DNA of 64,000 nucleotides. Source: Argentina anserina (taxonomy: Eukaryota; Streptophyta; Magnoliopsida; Rosales; Rosaceae). Shown piece by piece: positions 20,767-33,087 of the stretch; within the stretch, counting starts at the first letter, position 1, and every line of letters begins with the position of its first letter. The translations under genes and the position numbers were made by a program. Under the pieces are notes generated by a model that saw only the letters and a list, made by a program, of their open reading frames with translations, was not told where the DNA came from and searched no databases. The DNA lies in contig NC_065874.1 of the NCBI RefSeq assembly GCF_933775445.1, forward strand, positions 35,076,093 to 35,140,092, read 5' to 3'.

Positions 20767-22800
20767 GGTTGATGCAACAACTCGTTGGTCACACGTGGCT
20801 TTACTTTCCACAAGGCATGCTGCATTTGCTAAGTTTTTAGTTATAATCATCATACTAAGGGCTCACCACCCTTCCCATCCTCTCAAATCTATTTGATTAG
20901 ATACCGTTGGAGAGTTCACCTCCACGACTTTTGATGATTTTGTTTTGCATATCTACTGGGATCGTCGTTGAACATATAATTCCTCATGTTCATTCACATA
21001 ACGATCTAGCAGAGGCTCGGCCTTGATTATGGGTACTAACCTACCAGTCTTTGCTTGAGGATATGTAATGATGTTGCATGCAGCGACACTTATTCGTTTC
21101 AGACCCACAACTCACCAAACGTTTAGTGTGTACCAGATGGTTATTGGGTATGATCCTAACGTTCTTTTTACTAACGCCTATTTGGTTAAGTTGTTTATGT
21201 GCCTCAAGTTTAGCACCTTAATGGGTCTACATGAGACGATTAAGTATTTTGGTTGGTTATGAATCACCAACACTTGTTCGCTATTTCCAATCTATAACCA
21301 TGGATCTCTATCCTGTGATATCTATAGTCGGTCAGTTTGATGAGACATACTTCCCGTCGTTAGGAGAGATATGGAATGCTCCTATTTCGGTTCTAACACT
21401 AGGAATTGACGTGGTGTGGCACTATGTTTCATTAAGATCCCGCACTACTCAAAGTGAGCAAAAGTGTAACGCATTATCGACCTCCAGACCGATATTGCGA
21501 AAGTGATGAGATCGCACATAAATTCTGTGATGTGCCGATAAGGTTGGAACTCGCAAAATATAGGAAAATTTTATATGACCTGGTCCTAGCACCGTTGGCA
21601 CTATCCCTAACAGTGGGAAGGAAGCTAGCGATGACACCATTGTACGCTGTGGTGTTGTCGGCGCTCGTGGTATTGCATCACAAAATAAGGGCGGCAAATG
21701 CAAAGATTGACTAGTGAGTATCATAGCTCGGTCTTGGCTCCTACCTAGATGAGGGGGAGACCATCAAATTCTCTGAAATCAAAACCAGAAAGAAGCGAAG
21801 TGCGTAGGCACAAGTATTCCGCCTATCATCAAGAGATATTCTCTGAACATGTGTATCAACTAAGTTCATGTGGGACATTACATATTCCTTTTGTTAATGA
21901 TAGATAACAAAAGAAATCTCTCTATTGATCGTATAAGCGCGCTCGTATATTAATGGATTGATCTCCCATGATTGATGATGTATTCACTTATGCTCTTATT
22001 CCGTTGTAAAGTATCAACAATGAGCAACTTTACCGAAGTGGAAAGAATTAATACAAGCTGAACTACACTTGTTATGTTAGTCTTTGTTTGTAAGTGTAAT
22101 GAGAAAATGAAGTCATGTGATATTTGTAGGACTTATGGCACAAAGATTATCTCATTATCCTAGTATTGACTACGATGAGTTATATTCTCTCGTTATGGAC
22201 ATAATTGTTTCTGCTACTTAATCAGTAATTATGTCCATGAAAACTGATTTTCAGCATATGATAGTGATCATAGCATATTTGTAAAGATATCTTGACACAG
22301 ATATAAAAGTGTCTGAAGGACCTTAATTGCTCAATTAAACGCCTCCAGAACAATGAGAGCTTATGTAGTCAGATTGTGACGTTCGAGAGAAGATAGTACA
22401 ATCGGTTGCAAGAACTTTTACCCATACGTGTTCATATGAAAGCCAATTCTAGACTTTCTATTCCATCTAAGTAAAGATGATGAAGAAATTCAATGAGCTA
22501 TAGATTTATACATATAAGTGTTATTGGGACACTATTGCTTTCATCATAATGTGATTAACTATGCGCCTATAGATCGTCATTAGACTTGAATTGTTCCATT
22601 GACATGAGTCTAGTTCTACATTTAGCGAATTAATACATTCCTCCTCACACCAATGCCGCCAGCAGCTCATACACACTAGTGTACGCGTTAGTGTTGATAT
22701 TGACACTAGTAACGTAGAGGATACGTATGATTCGGTCTCGGACAAAAATCAATCATTCATTGGTTCATTCCCTCATTCCTTTGTGAAAGACACATTGAAT
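20767..22800 (+). pseudogene. Copia pol remnant (integrase to RT)
   Basis: Broken frames give LVDATTRWSHVA near 20767, integrase-type text near 21070-21130 (MLHAATLIRFRPTTHQTFS), GYESPTLVRYFQSITMDLY near 21247 and FDETYFPSLGE near 21330. These are typical of the integrase C-terminal region of plant Ty1/copia polyproteins. The 22140-22450 segment shows faint RT-like text but is too decayed to delimit. Many stops and frameshifts are present. Confidence 0.7.
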
Positions 22801-23572
22801 GTGACAAATCAAAATCTATCCAGTTTCGTATGTCAACTTCATCGAGACCTATAGAACAGCTCATTCAATGAAATATGGTAAATTTGGTACCGTTGGAAAG
22901 GTCTATGTGTCTACTTTCTAGGAACATCAACCATTTGCTCATAACTATCGTATTGAGTGAGTTATGGCCGTTTTAGCAAAGTAAGACAGTTTTGTTCGAG
23001 AATTTACAAGTCAGTCAATTTCGACAAAGCACTGTGAACTGATCATCGAATTAGGTTGTGAACTTTATGTGATTGGAAAGCCACGAGTGTCTATTTTCCA
23101 CAACATTTTTTTTACGGTTCACTGATACCTACTGTGACGAATAAGTTATGGCCATTTAAGTGAGTGAATGTCATTTTACCAGAGAATCTGATTTTCATTG
23201 CAAACTCTTGTTTTGAGTTGTTATGCAATCTTGTTTACTAAAATCTAAGTTTTGCTAAGTATAACATGTATGATCTAATGATATATGGCTAGATAAATGA
23301 TTAATTATTAACCCAAGACTACTTTTAAGAAGCATGTAATGAACATTGTATACATTATTTTTTGCGGAGTTATTTTGTAAACATCAGGAGGAATCTACCT
23401 GACATGATGCTATCAAATGTAGACGGTGTGTTATGCTATTTTTCTCATTCGATCAAACTTTTGTTTTTCTTATGCTATCAAACTTTTGTGTTTTGCTTGA
23501 CAATGTTTTTACTGAGGCAACGTTATGTGCAGTTGTGCACCATGCAACCTAGGTATGTGACACAATGTGGAG
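22801..23572 (+). other. 3' internal part of the copia element
   Basis: About 22830-23170 holds a loosely duplicated GGAAAG...GTGTCTA...TTTCCA block of unknown origin, possibly a nested repeat. From about 23440 the sequence matches the post-pol spacer of the 43.5-kb family member (TTTTGCTTGACAA, GAGGCAACGTTRTG, CATGCAACCTAGG) and leads into the 3' LTR. Confidence 0.5.
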
Positions 23573-23789
23573 TGTTCCGGGATAATTATTATTATACCAT
23601 TGTGTGTGTCTTAGCCTATTTATATTTTCTTATTGGAGTAGATTATATTTTATATAATAGATATGAATTCCTGATTCATCGGGAAACTCCGTATGTAATG
23701 CTTATATATATGCCACATTATCAATCAATAAAGAGTTTGGTTATGTTATTTTATGTTGTTATTATTCTCGTTTCGTTCATCCTCCAACA
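23573..23789 (+). repeat. Copia 3' LTR
   Basis: Homologous along its full length to 17690-17906 and identical in length. It is followed by TCTAC. Confidence 0.85.
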
Positions 23790-24142
23790 TCTACCAATTT
23801 TATTATGAATTTAGAAAACGAGTGGAATAGTGAATTATTAATTTCTTTACTATTTTAAATTTATTTATTATATACAACTTGGAAAATATATAATAATCAC
23901 ACAAATTATATTCTCGAATTTATAGTTGTTTGATTTAATATACTAAAATAGATATTTGGCATTTTAGGAAAACTATGAAGGTATTATTTTATCTATTTTA
24001 AGTATTTATAAAAGTAAAATTAAGATTCACCGAGTAAAAATGTCTAAATATCGTTTTGATATTTATTTATAAAAAAAAAAATAAGGGAGAAGACAGTGGA
24101 GTGAGTAGAGGCTGGGTGGGTCAATTTCCCCCTCACATCCCA

Positions 24143-24150
24143 AAACCCTA
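24143..24150 (+). promoter_or_regulatory. Telo-box upstream of PURA1
   Basis: AAACCCTA, the plant telo-box, lies about 160 bp before the PURA1 start codon. Plant Pur-alpha is known to bind telo-box-containing promoters of translation genes, so this is a candidate site for the gene's own product. That regulatory role is inference. Confidence 0.4.
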
Positions 24151-24307
24151 GTCGGCAAAATTCACTAGTGCTACTAGTTTAGGCAGACTACTAAACGAGA
24201 GCAATTCGTCCTTGAGATCTGAGCAGAGCACCCTCACCTACGGTGGCAGTAGTATAGTCGAGGCACTGAGGTGGTTTGACTTGGAGAGAGTCCCGCTTCA
24301 GTTTGAA

Positions 24308-27300
24308 ATGGAAGGGAATTCTGGCGGTGGCGGTGGCGGAAGTGACGTGGAGCTTCTCTGTAAGACGCTGCAGGTTGAGCACAAGCTATTCTACTTCGAT
24401 CTCAAAGAGAACCCTCGCGGTCGTTATCTCAAAATTTCTGAAAAGACTTCAGCCACCAGGTCTACCATCATCGTTCCTTTCTCCGGCATCTCATGGTTCC
24501 TTGATCTCTTCAATTACTATGTCAATTCGGACGATCAGGATGTCTTCAGCAAGGAATTGCAGCTCGACACAAAGGCACCTCTTTCTCTCTCTCTCTGTGT
24601 CTCTGTCTCTCTCTCTGCTCATATTGCTGATTTTGTCTTCAGGTCTTTTACTTTGACATTGGCGAGAACCGCAGGGGCCGCTTCTTGAAGGTTCGTCTTT
24701 CTTGTCTTAAAGTACTGTGCTATAAAATCATGCTAATTTCAATTTGTTTATAAAAGACGGAATCACTGACAAGTCTAAATGAATTACCATCTTTTAGCAC
24801 TTTGGGTTGGAGATGGCCTAACCTAACCTATTATTCTATGTTGAGTTGATTCTCATGTTGTTCCTTCAAGGTACTTTGTTCTGCATGCTGGAGTACTTGA
24901 CCTTAACATTGTTGTTCCTTCCGTGTTCTTACCATATATCAGTGTTAAGGAAATGGATTGTGGGTCTTGCATATGATAATTTGTTTAGCAATGAGCGCAC
25001 AAAGATTGTTAACAACGATAAAATGACTAACATGATTTCACAATGGGCTGTTTAGAAGTTTGAACTCTCTTTTCTTCAATTAGTAAGCAATCTAAAGACC
25101 ATTAGTTACTGAAATGACTCGCTATTTTTTTTTAAATCTTAATGATGGAAAGTTGGCTCCTATAACTGGGGTCAGAAGATATCATTTTGAAAGAGAATTT
25201 GATCTTTAATCTCTGCCCATTAGCCTTCTCTCTAATGTGCATATGTATTTTTTTTTTCACTTCTCTCATGACTCTTCTTTTCTAATTTTCTCTGATTTGT
25301 TTTCTTTTGCCCAGATTTTTTCGCATAAGTTTTAATTTTCCAAAGTGTCCAACAAACTGTTGGGAGAATAGATAGGCTTTCTGAGTTAAGATGTGAACAG
25401 TAGGTTGTGTAGTTACTGTACGTAAAATCCTTTATAAACTCTGGGTAGATTTGAAGGAATTACTTAAAACCATAATACATTATTGGAGATAAAATGTATG
25501 TGCGGCTCACAGTTGTTGTTATCATTCAACTATAATCTCATATGTAATCATGTTATGTTATGTGTGGATAAGTGTATGCAATCATAGTTGATGCTATGTT
25601 CTGTATACAGTATTGGAGGATAAGTGCATGTGCGGATCACAGTTGATGGTTTCATTCAACTATGATCCCGTATGCAATCATAATATGTTATGTGTTTTCC
25701 GTTCATCGTCGTTGGTTGATGTTTATATCTCGTTTGTACGTGTAGTTGTGCATTCTGTGTTTGTTTTTTCATATTGAGACACAAGTCTTCCAAAGAAAAT
25801 TCTTTACTGGCAAGCAGTTGTAGTTTACATGCTATTAGCCTATTCCTTGGGTTAGCAATTTCAGATGGGCTGCTAAGCTCTGTTCTATGTGGTCCCTTTA
25901 TTTTTCAAAGCGGATTCCTTATCTGCTTCCTTGCTGTTTCTTAAAAAAAAAAGTCCAAAGAAATTTCTTAAATATTTTGTACACTGATTCTAATTATTTT
26001 CAAGTAAGAAAGTTGATCCCTGTAGCTCACATTTCATCAGCATCTGAGCTAATCTGATTTCCTATACTTCTGAGAAACACAATTCTTCTTGGATTCTTCT
26101 CCCCTAGCCTTTTCTCTTTCTTTGTTTAAATGCAAGTTAAGCTTTTTCACTTCTTTGCCATAATGTCGGTCAAAAGTTTGATCATTCCTACCTAAGAAAC
26201 ACTGATACAGATACAATTATGTGGATATAGTACGGTGCAGTATATGGAAACAGAAAATCTCAGATTTTTTAGAATATGGGAATGGGAAGGATACTTAACT
26301 AAAGTCATTTATATGTAATTAGAAAAGAATAAGAAAAAAATATTAACAAAATACTAGGCTTTAGACTTTGCTGATAAGGATGAGAATGCAGAAAGTTGTA
26401 GAGTGGAAACAATCTAGGTTAGGGACTTAGGGTTTATCCTTTTCTGTATTTATTTTCTGTTTTTTTTAGAGACAGTCTCTCATTTACCCCATGTATATTT
26501 TTCAATTGCAAAAACATGTATCCAAAACATGTCGAGCTTATTCAGTGCGTATCTAAACCTGGGTACATCACATATGCATATTCAACCCATATCATCCTAT
26601 TTAGGAACAGAATCTGCAACCATTTTAACGTATCCTGCTTCATAGATTTTTACACAGCCACATCTTTTGTGTTGGAAGGTTTAGTTTTAGTTTTAGACTT
26701 TTAACTAAGGATATGGCTGATTTCTGCAATTTCATTTTCAATATCATCTCTGCATGTGCAACCAATAAAGGGAAAAATGGAGGGAAACAGCAAGTAATTT
26801 GCTCGCAATTGATAGTTGTCTTGTTCATGAGTGCATACTCAGCAGAGATGAAGCCATGCTTTACGATCCAGCTAAATGTGCTACTTATATAATTATGAAT
26901 TTCCAGTCTTTAATGATTTAAAACCTCACATTTCGCCTTAGCAGGAACGTTTTTATCAAAGCCTGGTCACATGGAATATTAATTAACAAATGTTAGCCCA
27001 CCTAGGATAGGCACTGGTGAAGTCATCAATCATAGCAAAACTGAGACTGTGGCTGCAGTTTGAATAGTTTTAGATATTGCTGCTAGTGATAATTGAAGTG
27101 GGAAGAAATGTTGAATAGTGATGGTTCTGAGTTGGCCTTCAAATTTGGGCATGGAACTCTGATCCTTCTTCTGATCTTTTTCTTCGAGGTTAATAGTGCA
27201 TAAGTGAGATCAAGGTGCCAAAACTTCCCATTAACTTGAGCCCTTGGAAAAGATCTGGCCATCTGGTGTTATCCCTGAACTTTAATCCTCCGAGCAGCAA

Positions 27301-28221
27301 CCTTTTGCAGCTCTCTGGGTTGATTGGATAGTTATCTCATTTTCTTTTTGGCATGGGTTTTCTTAGGGAAGTGTTGCTAGAGTTAAACTGCAGTGTCCTT
27401 ATCTTGAATTGTTGCCGCTCTTATAGGTTTGTTGATGCAGGTATCTGAAGCTTCTGTTAGTAGGAATCGTAGTACCATCATTGTCCCTGCAGGGAGCACC
27501 CGGGATGAAGGATGGGCAGCATTTAGGAACATTTTGGCTGAGATCAACGAAGCATCCAGGCTTTTTATACTGCCTAATCAGGTGTCTTAGTCATACATTT
27601 AGCGCTTCCACTGTCTGATTAATTCAAGTTGTCTTCTTGGAGATTCTCAATCTGTTTAATTTCCACCTTGTTGTTTGCAATGCCAAAGCAGCAAAGTTCT
27701 GAATCTGCAGAGCGACTTGTTGGGCTTTCAGATGACGTAGGCGCTGGCTTCATTTCTGGCCACAGTAGCCAAACTGTGCCAACATCAGAACTGAATGTTG
27801 ACAGATCCACAGAGTTGCCAGTGCAAGAAGAAATTGGTAACATGGGGGTTTCTAAAGTGATTAGAGCTGATCAAAAGAGATTCTTCTTTGATCTTGGAAA
27901 CAATAACAGGGGACATTTCCTAAGAATATCAGAGGTAATCTTCAATTAACTGTTACACATTTATGCCCTAAAAGGAATTTCCTTTTTTGTCATTCTGATC
28001 TTTATTGAAGGTTCCTGATAGTCTGATACCCATTCCATATCTTTTATTCAAATTACATCTAATTGCTGCAGGTTGCAGGCTCTGATAGGTCATCCATAAT
28101 TCTCCCACTATCAGGGCTCAAACAGTTCCATGAAATAGTGGGTCATTTTGTGGAGATAACCAAAGATCGAATTGAAGGAATGACAGGTGCAAATGTTCGG
28201 ACAGTGGATCCTCAGAGATAA
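24308..28221 (+). CDS. PURA1: Transcription factor Pur-alpha 1
   Basis: Five exons: 24308-24574, 24643-24690, 27441-27581, 27692-27934 and 28072-28221, all joining in phase 0, for 282 residues. The start MEGNSGGGGGGSDVELLCKT has the Gly-rich N-terminus of plant Pur-alpha. Three PUR repeats follow: LFYFDLKENPRGRYLKISEK, VFYFDIGENRRGRFLK plus VSEASVSRNRSTIIVPAG, and RFFFDLGNNNRGHFLRISEV plus AGSDRSSIILPLSGLKQFHE. It ends GANVRTVDPQR. Pur-alpha binds purine-rich single-stranded DNA/RNA elements and in plants cooperates with TCP factors at telo-box/site II promoters. Intron 1 is only 68 bp, pyrimidine-rich, and uses a GC donor (AAG/GCACCT). Intron 2 is 2.75 kb and contains repeats. Length matches the family. 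The gene looks intact. Confidence 0.93.
25482..25700 (+). repeat. Imperfect direct duplication in PURA1 intron 2
   Basis: Two copies (about 25482-25570 and 25613-25700) share TGTGCGGMTCACAGTTG, TTCATTCAACTATRATC and ATGTTATGTGTK. They are roughly 130 bp apart and non-coding. Confidence 0.7.
25808..25955 (+). mobile_element. LINE tail fragment in PURA1 intron 2
   Basis: GGCAAGCAGTTGTAGTTTA through CTATTAGCCTATTCCTTGGG to AAAGCGGATTCCTTRTCTGC closely matches the reverse complement of about 50870-51010 in a BTAF1 intron. That copy is attached to LINE zf-RVT coding sequence, and the copy here ends in an A-run. It is therefore a 5'-truncated LINE end in plus orientation. Confidence 0.6.
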
Positions 28222-29159
28222 ATTTTACACTGGGGTTTGGTGATTACACAAATAATTAATGAAGATTGTCTTAGAACTACAAGTAGGTGTTTGGTTAGAT
28301 GTGGGAATGTGGGATGGCCCTTGTTATTTCTTATCTTATTCTCATTCAAATCTGGAATAATCCGATTTCTCGATTGATCAACTTTAGATTTCGGAGGTGA
28401 TTGGGGAGCTTCATTTACATAGGCAATAATAGAAAAACAGGCCAGAAACTTGTAAGTTGTAACTTGAGTTTGATAGTGTGTTAACCTTTCTACTAAATAA
28501 TGATTGTTCCAGGTGTGTTTAATTTATTTTAACAAGTGTATCCACTTTATTTCTAGCTTCCTAGTTGGTAATAATGGCCCAGAGCTAAATCGTGATCAGG
28601 CAACTAATTTTTCAGGTTATGGTGTTGGACAATTGTTGACAATCATGGTTTTGCAGAAAGTGATGGCTGGCTGTTTCTCTGTTAGTAGAATTGTGGTTTG
28701 TCATCCAACTTTAGATCCCTCTGGAAAGTGTTACCATAAAGAATTGAAAAAATTGAACAATTACATTTTGATTTAAAAAATTTGAACCGTGATAGATTTT
28801 GGCCTGAGCTCAGCTGTGACCACCTAAAATAGAATTGTAAATTACGAACAATCTAAAACTCTGCTGATCAAAATAAAAGGTCCGAGAAACAGAAAGATAT
28901 AGTGCTTCATGCCAAGCCGAAGCTCCACCATGATGACCAAGTTTGTAAGCCAAAAAGTTAGTTTCACGTTTTGACATGCCGGAATGAATTGTGTGATAGT
29001 CCGAATGCGCCAAGGATATTGGAAAGGTTCAACGTTCAACCCAAGTTAAAACAATAGAAACCAACTTACAACATGAAGTCAGTCAAGTCACCCATAGGTG
29101 TCCCTCTTACTAACAATAACTTGAACGACAAGCATAAACAAAAGCACTACGTAACCCTC
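28222..29159. other. PURA1 3' UTR and intergenic
   Basis: The PURA1 3' UTR presumably occupies the first few hundred bases. The open frame at 28504-28776 has no recognisable domain. Nothing else is supported. Confidence 0.4.
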
Positions 29160-29167
29160 CTCAGAGG
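29160..29167. repeat. 8-bp TSD of the hAT element, left
   Basis: CTCAGAGG, identical to 32518-32525. An 8-bp duplication is the hAT signature. Confidence 0.9.
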
Positions 29168-32100
29168 CAGGGCCGGCTCAAACTTTACGGGGCCCTGTGA
29201 GAGAGTTTAAAATGCGGCCATAAACTCAAATCACATATCAAGTCAATTGAAAACTTAAAACTATAATATTTGCAAAGTCATATATTAATTGATTACAAAA
29301 ACCATTGCAACAATCATTAGACATTCATTACAAAATCCCAGATTAAAGTCATATGTTCACTTACACAGTGACATGAGCTATCTTAGCTAAAGTCAAATTT
29401 TAGCTACTGCATTTAAAAATTAAGCTTACAAAATAATTAGGCTTACTAAGCTCATCTCCTAACATTAGGCTTTCATTTGAATATCCTTCTCCTTGCCTTC
29501 TTAGCTGCAAAGTCATCAATCAGTTTGTTATAGCTGATCTTTCCAAGCATTTCATTATCAATTGAAATTAAAGCAAGTCCATTTAATCTTTCTTGCGACA
29601 TAGTTGATCGTAAGTAAGATTTCAATAACTTCAACTTGGAAAAGCTCTTCTCGGTTGAAGCAACGGTAACATGCACCGTCAACAAGATCCTATAAGCAAT
29701 TTTAGCAACTGGAAAAGTATTCCTTTCTTGTAAACAACTCAATATATCTGCATCAACCATCTTCCCCATAGGTAATACCTCCCTTAACAATTTCAGTTCT
29801 CTAAATAAGGCTTCCCCATGAACATCTGAACTCTCTCCATGTTGCAAAGTAATCTCAAGATGAATACAAGCATTTCTTAGATCATCATCATGCATGGAAC
29901 ATAAAGATTCTGAAGTGAATATAAACCCAAAAATATCTTCATATTGTTGATATTGTTCAAACCTTATGATTAATGAGCCCTTAGCTTGATCTATAATAAA
30001 CATCAAATAAGGCACTCTAAAGGATTCCTCACCTGAAGATGATGGTGATGGCTCACTGCTACTTTTATCAAAGAATCTTTTCTTCTGAATGTGACGTCTT
30101 TCTGGAAAAACAGAAGCAACCTTTAATGTATCAGCAATATCTTTAGCATCCTTAAGTGCATTTGTGAATCCAGATTCTCTAAACCGATCAAGCCAAGCAA
30201 TAAGACCTTTCACATAATTTATGGCAACATCAATTTGCATATCATCAGATTGGAGCACTTTGCTGACAGTATTAAAAGAATCTAATATTTCATACCATAT
30301 CACTAAGCTCATCAAAAATTCAAAATCACCCAACTCATTAGTTGCAATCGACTTTGCACCACTTTTAATTTTTGGATCCTTGTCAATATCTGCCAGTTGA
30401 AGTAGTGCTTCTCTTATATGAAGAGCATTGACTCACAGTGGCTTAACACTCTCAATACGACTTTCCCAACGTGTAATGGATAATGGTTTGAGAGTTAGAC
30501 ATTTTACATTGTCTTTCAAAATTTGCCACCGTTTTGTAGAGCCTGCAAATAATGTATAAATATGTTGCAAGACTCCAAAAAAATCTACTACTTTCCCACA
30601 AGAATTAGCTACATCACATAGAGTTAAGTTTAGACAATGACAACCACATGGGGTGTAAAATGCTATAGGATTGATATCTAGTAGCTTTTTCTGTACCCCT
30701 TGGTGTTTCCCTTTCATATTTGACCCATTGTCGTATCCTTGTCCTCTAACATTATTGATATCAAGATTCAAAGAATGTAACACAGCCTCCAGCTCCTCAA
30801 ATAATCCCTGACCAGAAGTGTCATGCACATGTAGAAACTCCAAGAAGAACTCTTCAATTTGTATTGGACTCTTAGAAACATTCACACATCTAAGAATCAA
30901 AGACATTTGTTCTTGGTGACTAATATCTAGTGTGCAATTGAGAATCACAGAGAAGTATTCAGCACATTTGATTTTATTATGATTTCACCTTTGATCTCAA
31001 CAACCATCATATGCAACAACTCATTCTGGATGTGGTGACCAAGATAGTGGATATGAATTTTAGAACTGGTTATGCGTTGACAATGCTCCTCCATCACTTC
31101 TTCACATTCTGCCATCATCTCAACTGCACCCAAAAAGTGACCATTATCATGTTCATAAAGCCTCTCATGAGTTCCATGAAAAGCTAAGTTGTATTTGGCA
31201 AGAAATTTCACAATTGCAATTATTCTCTTTAGCACATTCCTCCAGTGTTCCTTCTCTTTCCTAATTTGGTCTTGATAAGCTTTATCAATGGTTTCATGCC
31301 TCACCAATCTGAGACGCAAATCACTCCAAGTATTTTCATTGAGGAGATGATCATCAATCATTTGGTGGTCTTTAAGTCTCTTGCCAAAATGACTCCAATC
31401 ATTCATCCCATCATTAGATAACAGACCTCTCATTGGCCTCCTTTTAAATAATTTGCAAAAAAAATAAAAGACTTTATCGAGCTCCTTTGAATAGACTAGC
31501 CACTCTCTGTCATGTTTATCTCCATTTCCTAAATATCGAGTGTAAAACTTAGAGCTGAAACGTCTTTTGAACTTGTCTGTATGACCATGTTCGATTGAAA
31601 GATCTCTATGAGGACCCTTTTATGCCAACAAGTCTATCAATCCTTTATCAAAAATATTTAGATCAAAAATATTTATGGGAATCACATTGTCATTTTGTTT
31701 TGCATTATTCTGTCCGACATCATTCTCATTTTCATTGTTGCTTTCCTCAACTGCATTCCCCTTAGCATTCTGTATAATACTCTCACCAACAAGTCTCTCC
31801 CTATCAATATGCTCTTATGCCTCTTCATTGACTAAATTTTCATTTATTTCACCCAAAATTTCTGGTTCTCTATGCTTTTCTTCCTCTTCATTGACTAAAT
31901 TCTCATTATTTTCACCTAATCGTTTTGCTTTTCTAGTGATGAACTTATCCATACTTCCCTTCATAGAATTCTCCAACACTATTCCTCTCTTAGATATCAA
32001 ACGTTTTGCATATCCACACAAACATTTTCTTTTAGGAGCCATATTTCTAAAATTAAATCAATGTGAATGAAAATAACAATTAGAGATTGAGAGAATTAGA

Positions 32101-32517
32101 GATACACAAATGGGATATTGAGATTTGAGAAGTAAAAACTCACCTTAACAAAAGTGAATCAATAGATCGATGAGGCCCCTAAACTGTAGGATAAATGGAT
32201 TGCTTGTTGCCTTGTTCACCCTCAGTCCACCATCTAAATCATTGAAATGATTAGGAAAATATGGGTTATATGGCAGATAGCAGATCGTCAGAGAGAAGAA
32301 GTGAAGAAGGAGAGGAGAGAAGAATTGGATGAGAGAAGTCTCTGAACTTTTCTTCTCTTCCGGACAAGAGTTTTGCTTTAGGGAGTTTTGTTTGACTTTT
32401 AGGTTAATTTGCAATTGCAATTTATATATTATAAATATATGGTGGACATTAAAGAGACTTTTATAATTTGAGGCCATGTGCGTGTGCCGACATTGCACAT
32501 GTCAAGAGCCGGCCCTG
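29168..32517 (-). mobile_element. hAT transposon, complete ends, broken transposase
   Basis: The ends are CAGGGCCGGCTC and its exact inverse GAGCCGGCCCTG, giving 12-bp perfect terminal inverted repeats. Perfect 8-bp duplications CTCAGAGG flank them, and the span is 3,350 bp. The minus strand carries a transposase relic (29473-32042). The ends are pristine while the gene is lightly damaged, so it is a former autonomous element of fairly recent decay that could still be mobilised in trans. It lies downstream of PURA1. Confidence 0.93.
29473..32042 (-). pseudogene. hAT transposase (DUF4371/hAT-C, zinc-finger MYM-type-1-like)
   Basis: The N-terminus at 32042 starts MAPKRKCLCGYAKRLISKRG. It continues through an acidic linker, a TTF/BED-like region with YLGNGDKHDREWLVYS, the DUF4371-type region and RNase H-like core text ([44 protein letters not shown]). 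The C-terminal dimerisation region follows (FPVAKIAYRILLTVHVTVAS, EKSFSKLKLLKSYLRSTM, ERLNGLALISIDNE), typical of Dimer_Tnp_hAT. I count four lesions: stops at 31815-31817, 31620-31622 and 30433-30435, and a frameshift near 30950. Some stops could instead mark introns. No intact product is expected. Confidence 0.88.
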
Positions 32518-32525
32518 CTCAGAGG
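32518..32525. repeat. 8-bp TSD of the hAT element, right
   Basis: CTCAGAGG, identical to 29160-29167. Confidence 0.9.
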
Positions 32526-33087
32526 GCCCAAACACTTAAAAGTTAAGACCATTTCTACAACTCTTGGTCATCGCGCATGCGCGCAGAAAATAAAACACAC
32601 AACGAAAAGCCCTAGTTCAGCATTTTCCTTGAGCTTTGAAATACACATCGAGCTCAAGGAGTCCAATTAAGTATCCGTCGATTGGGAATTTGGGATCTCT
32701 TCCTCAGCAGCATGTACGCTCTGCTCCAGACTTGTCCTTGATGCTCAGACCTTTTCTCCCCATCTCCTGATAACCTTCACGACTGATCTGCTCCCTAGCT
32801 CCTGGTCTCGCCTCCTTTCTGGCCCATCTCTTGGAACCCTTCATGTCCCAGTTGCTCCCCCTGGTCTCGACTCCTTTCTTCCCCATCTCCTTGTACCCTT
32901 CATGTCCCAGCTGCTCTCTTCCAGCCTTGCCTCCACGGTGGCGCCCTTCAGCAAGATGTTCTTGAGCTTCAAGGGTCTTGCCACCAATTCACCAGGAACA
33001 TGCTCTCCTTGCCTTGCTTCTTCTCACAATCTCGATCTGCTCGTTTTCCAAGTCCTTCACGTCATTGATGAGCTAAGGATCAATATT
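32526..33087. other. Unassigned, CT-rich, with imperfect tandem units
   Basis: About 32750-32930 contains three imperfect units built from CCCATCTC...CCTTCATGTCCCAG...CTGCTC and CCTGGTCTCG...CTCCTTTCT, about 60-70 bp each. Open frames here (for example 32902-33126) show no recognisable domain. It could be the 5' part of a host gene cut by the copia insertion at 33093, but I cannot name one. Confidence 0.4.

Larger units (their letters stand above)
17690..23789 (+). mobile_element. Ty1/copia element, structurally complete, coding decayed
   Basis: Two 217-bp LTRs (17690-17906 and 23573-23789) begin TGTTCCGG and end CTCCAACA. Both sides carry the identical 5-bp duplication TCTAC (17685-17689 and 23790-23794). 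The LTRs differ at many positions, so the insertion is old. Inside are CGTTATCA just after the 5' LTR (PBS side), a long GC-rich leader, decayed gag, a pol remnant, and an ACACAATGTGGAG purine-rich stretch before the 3' LTR. No long open frame survives. Another member of the same family lies at 42150-43876. Confidence 0.85.

Noticed and set aside
28504..28776. Short open frame after PURA1
   Set aside because: No similarity recognised, and it lies where 3' UTR or spacer is expected.
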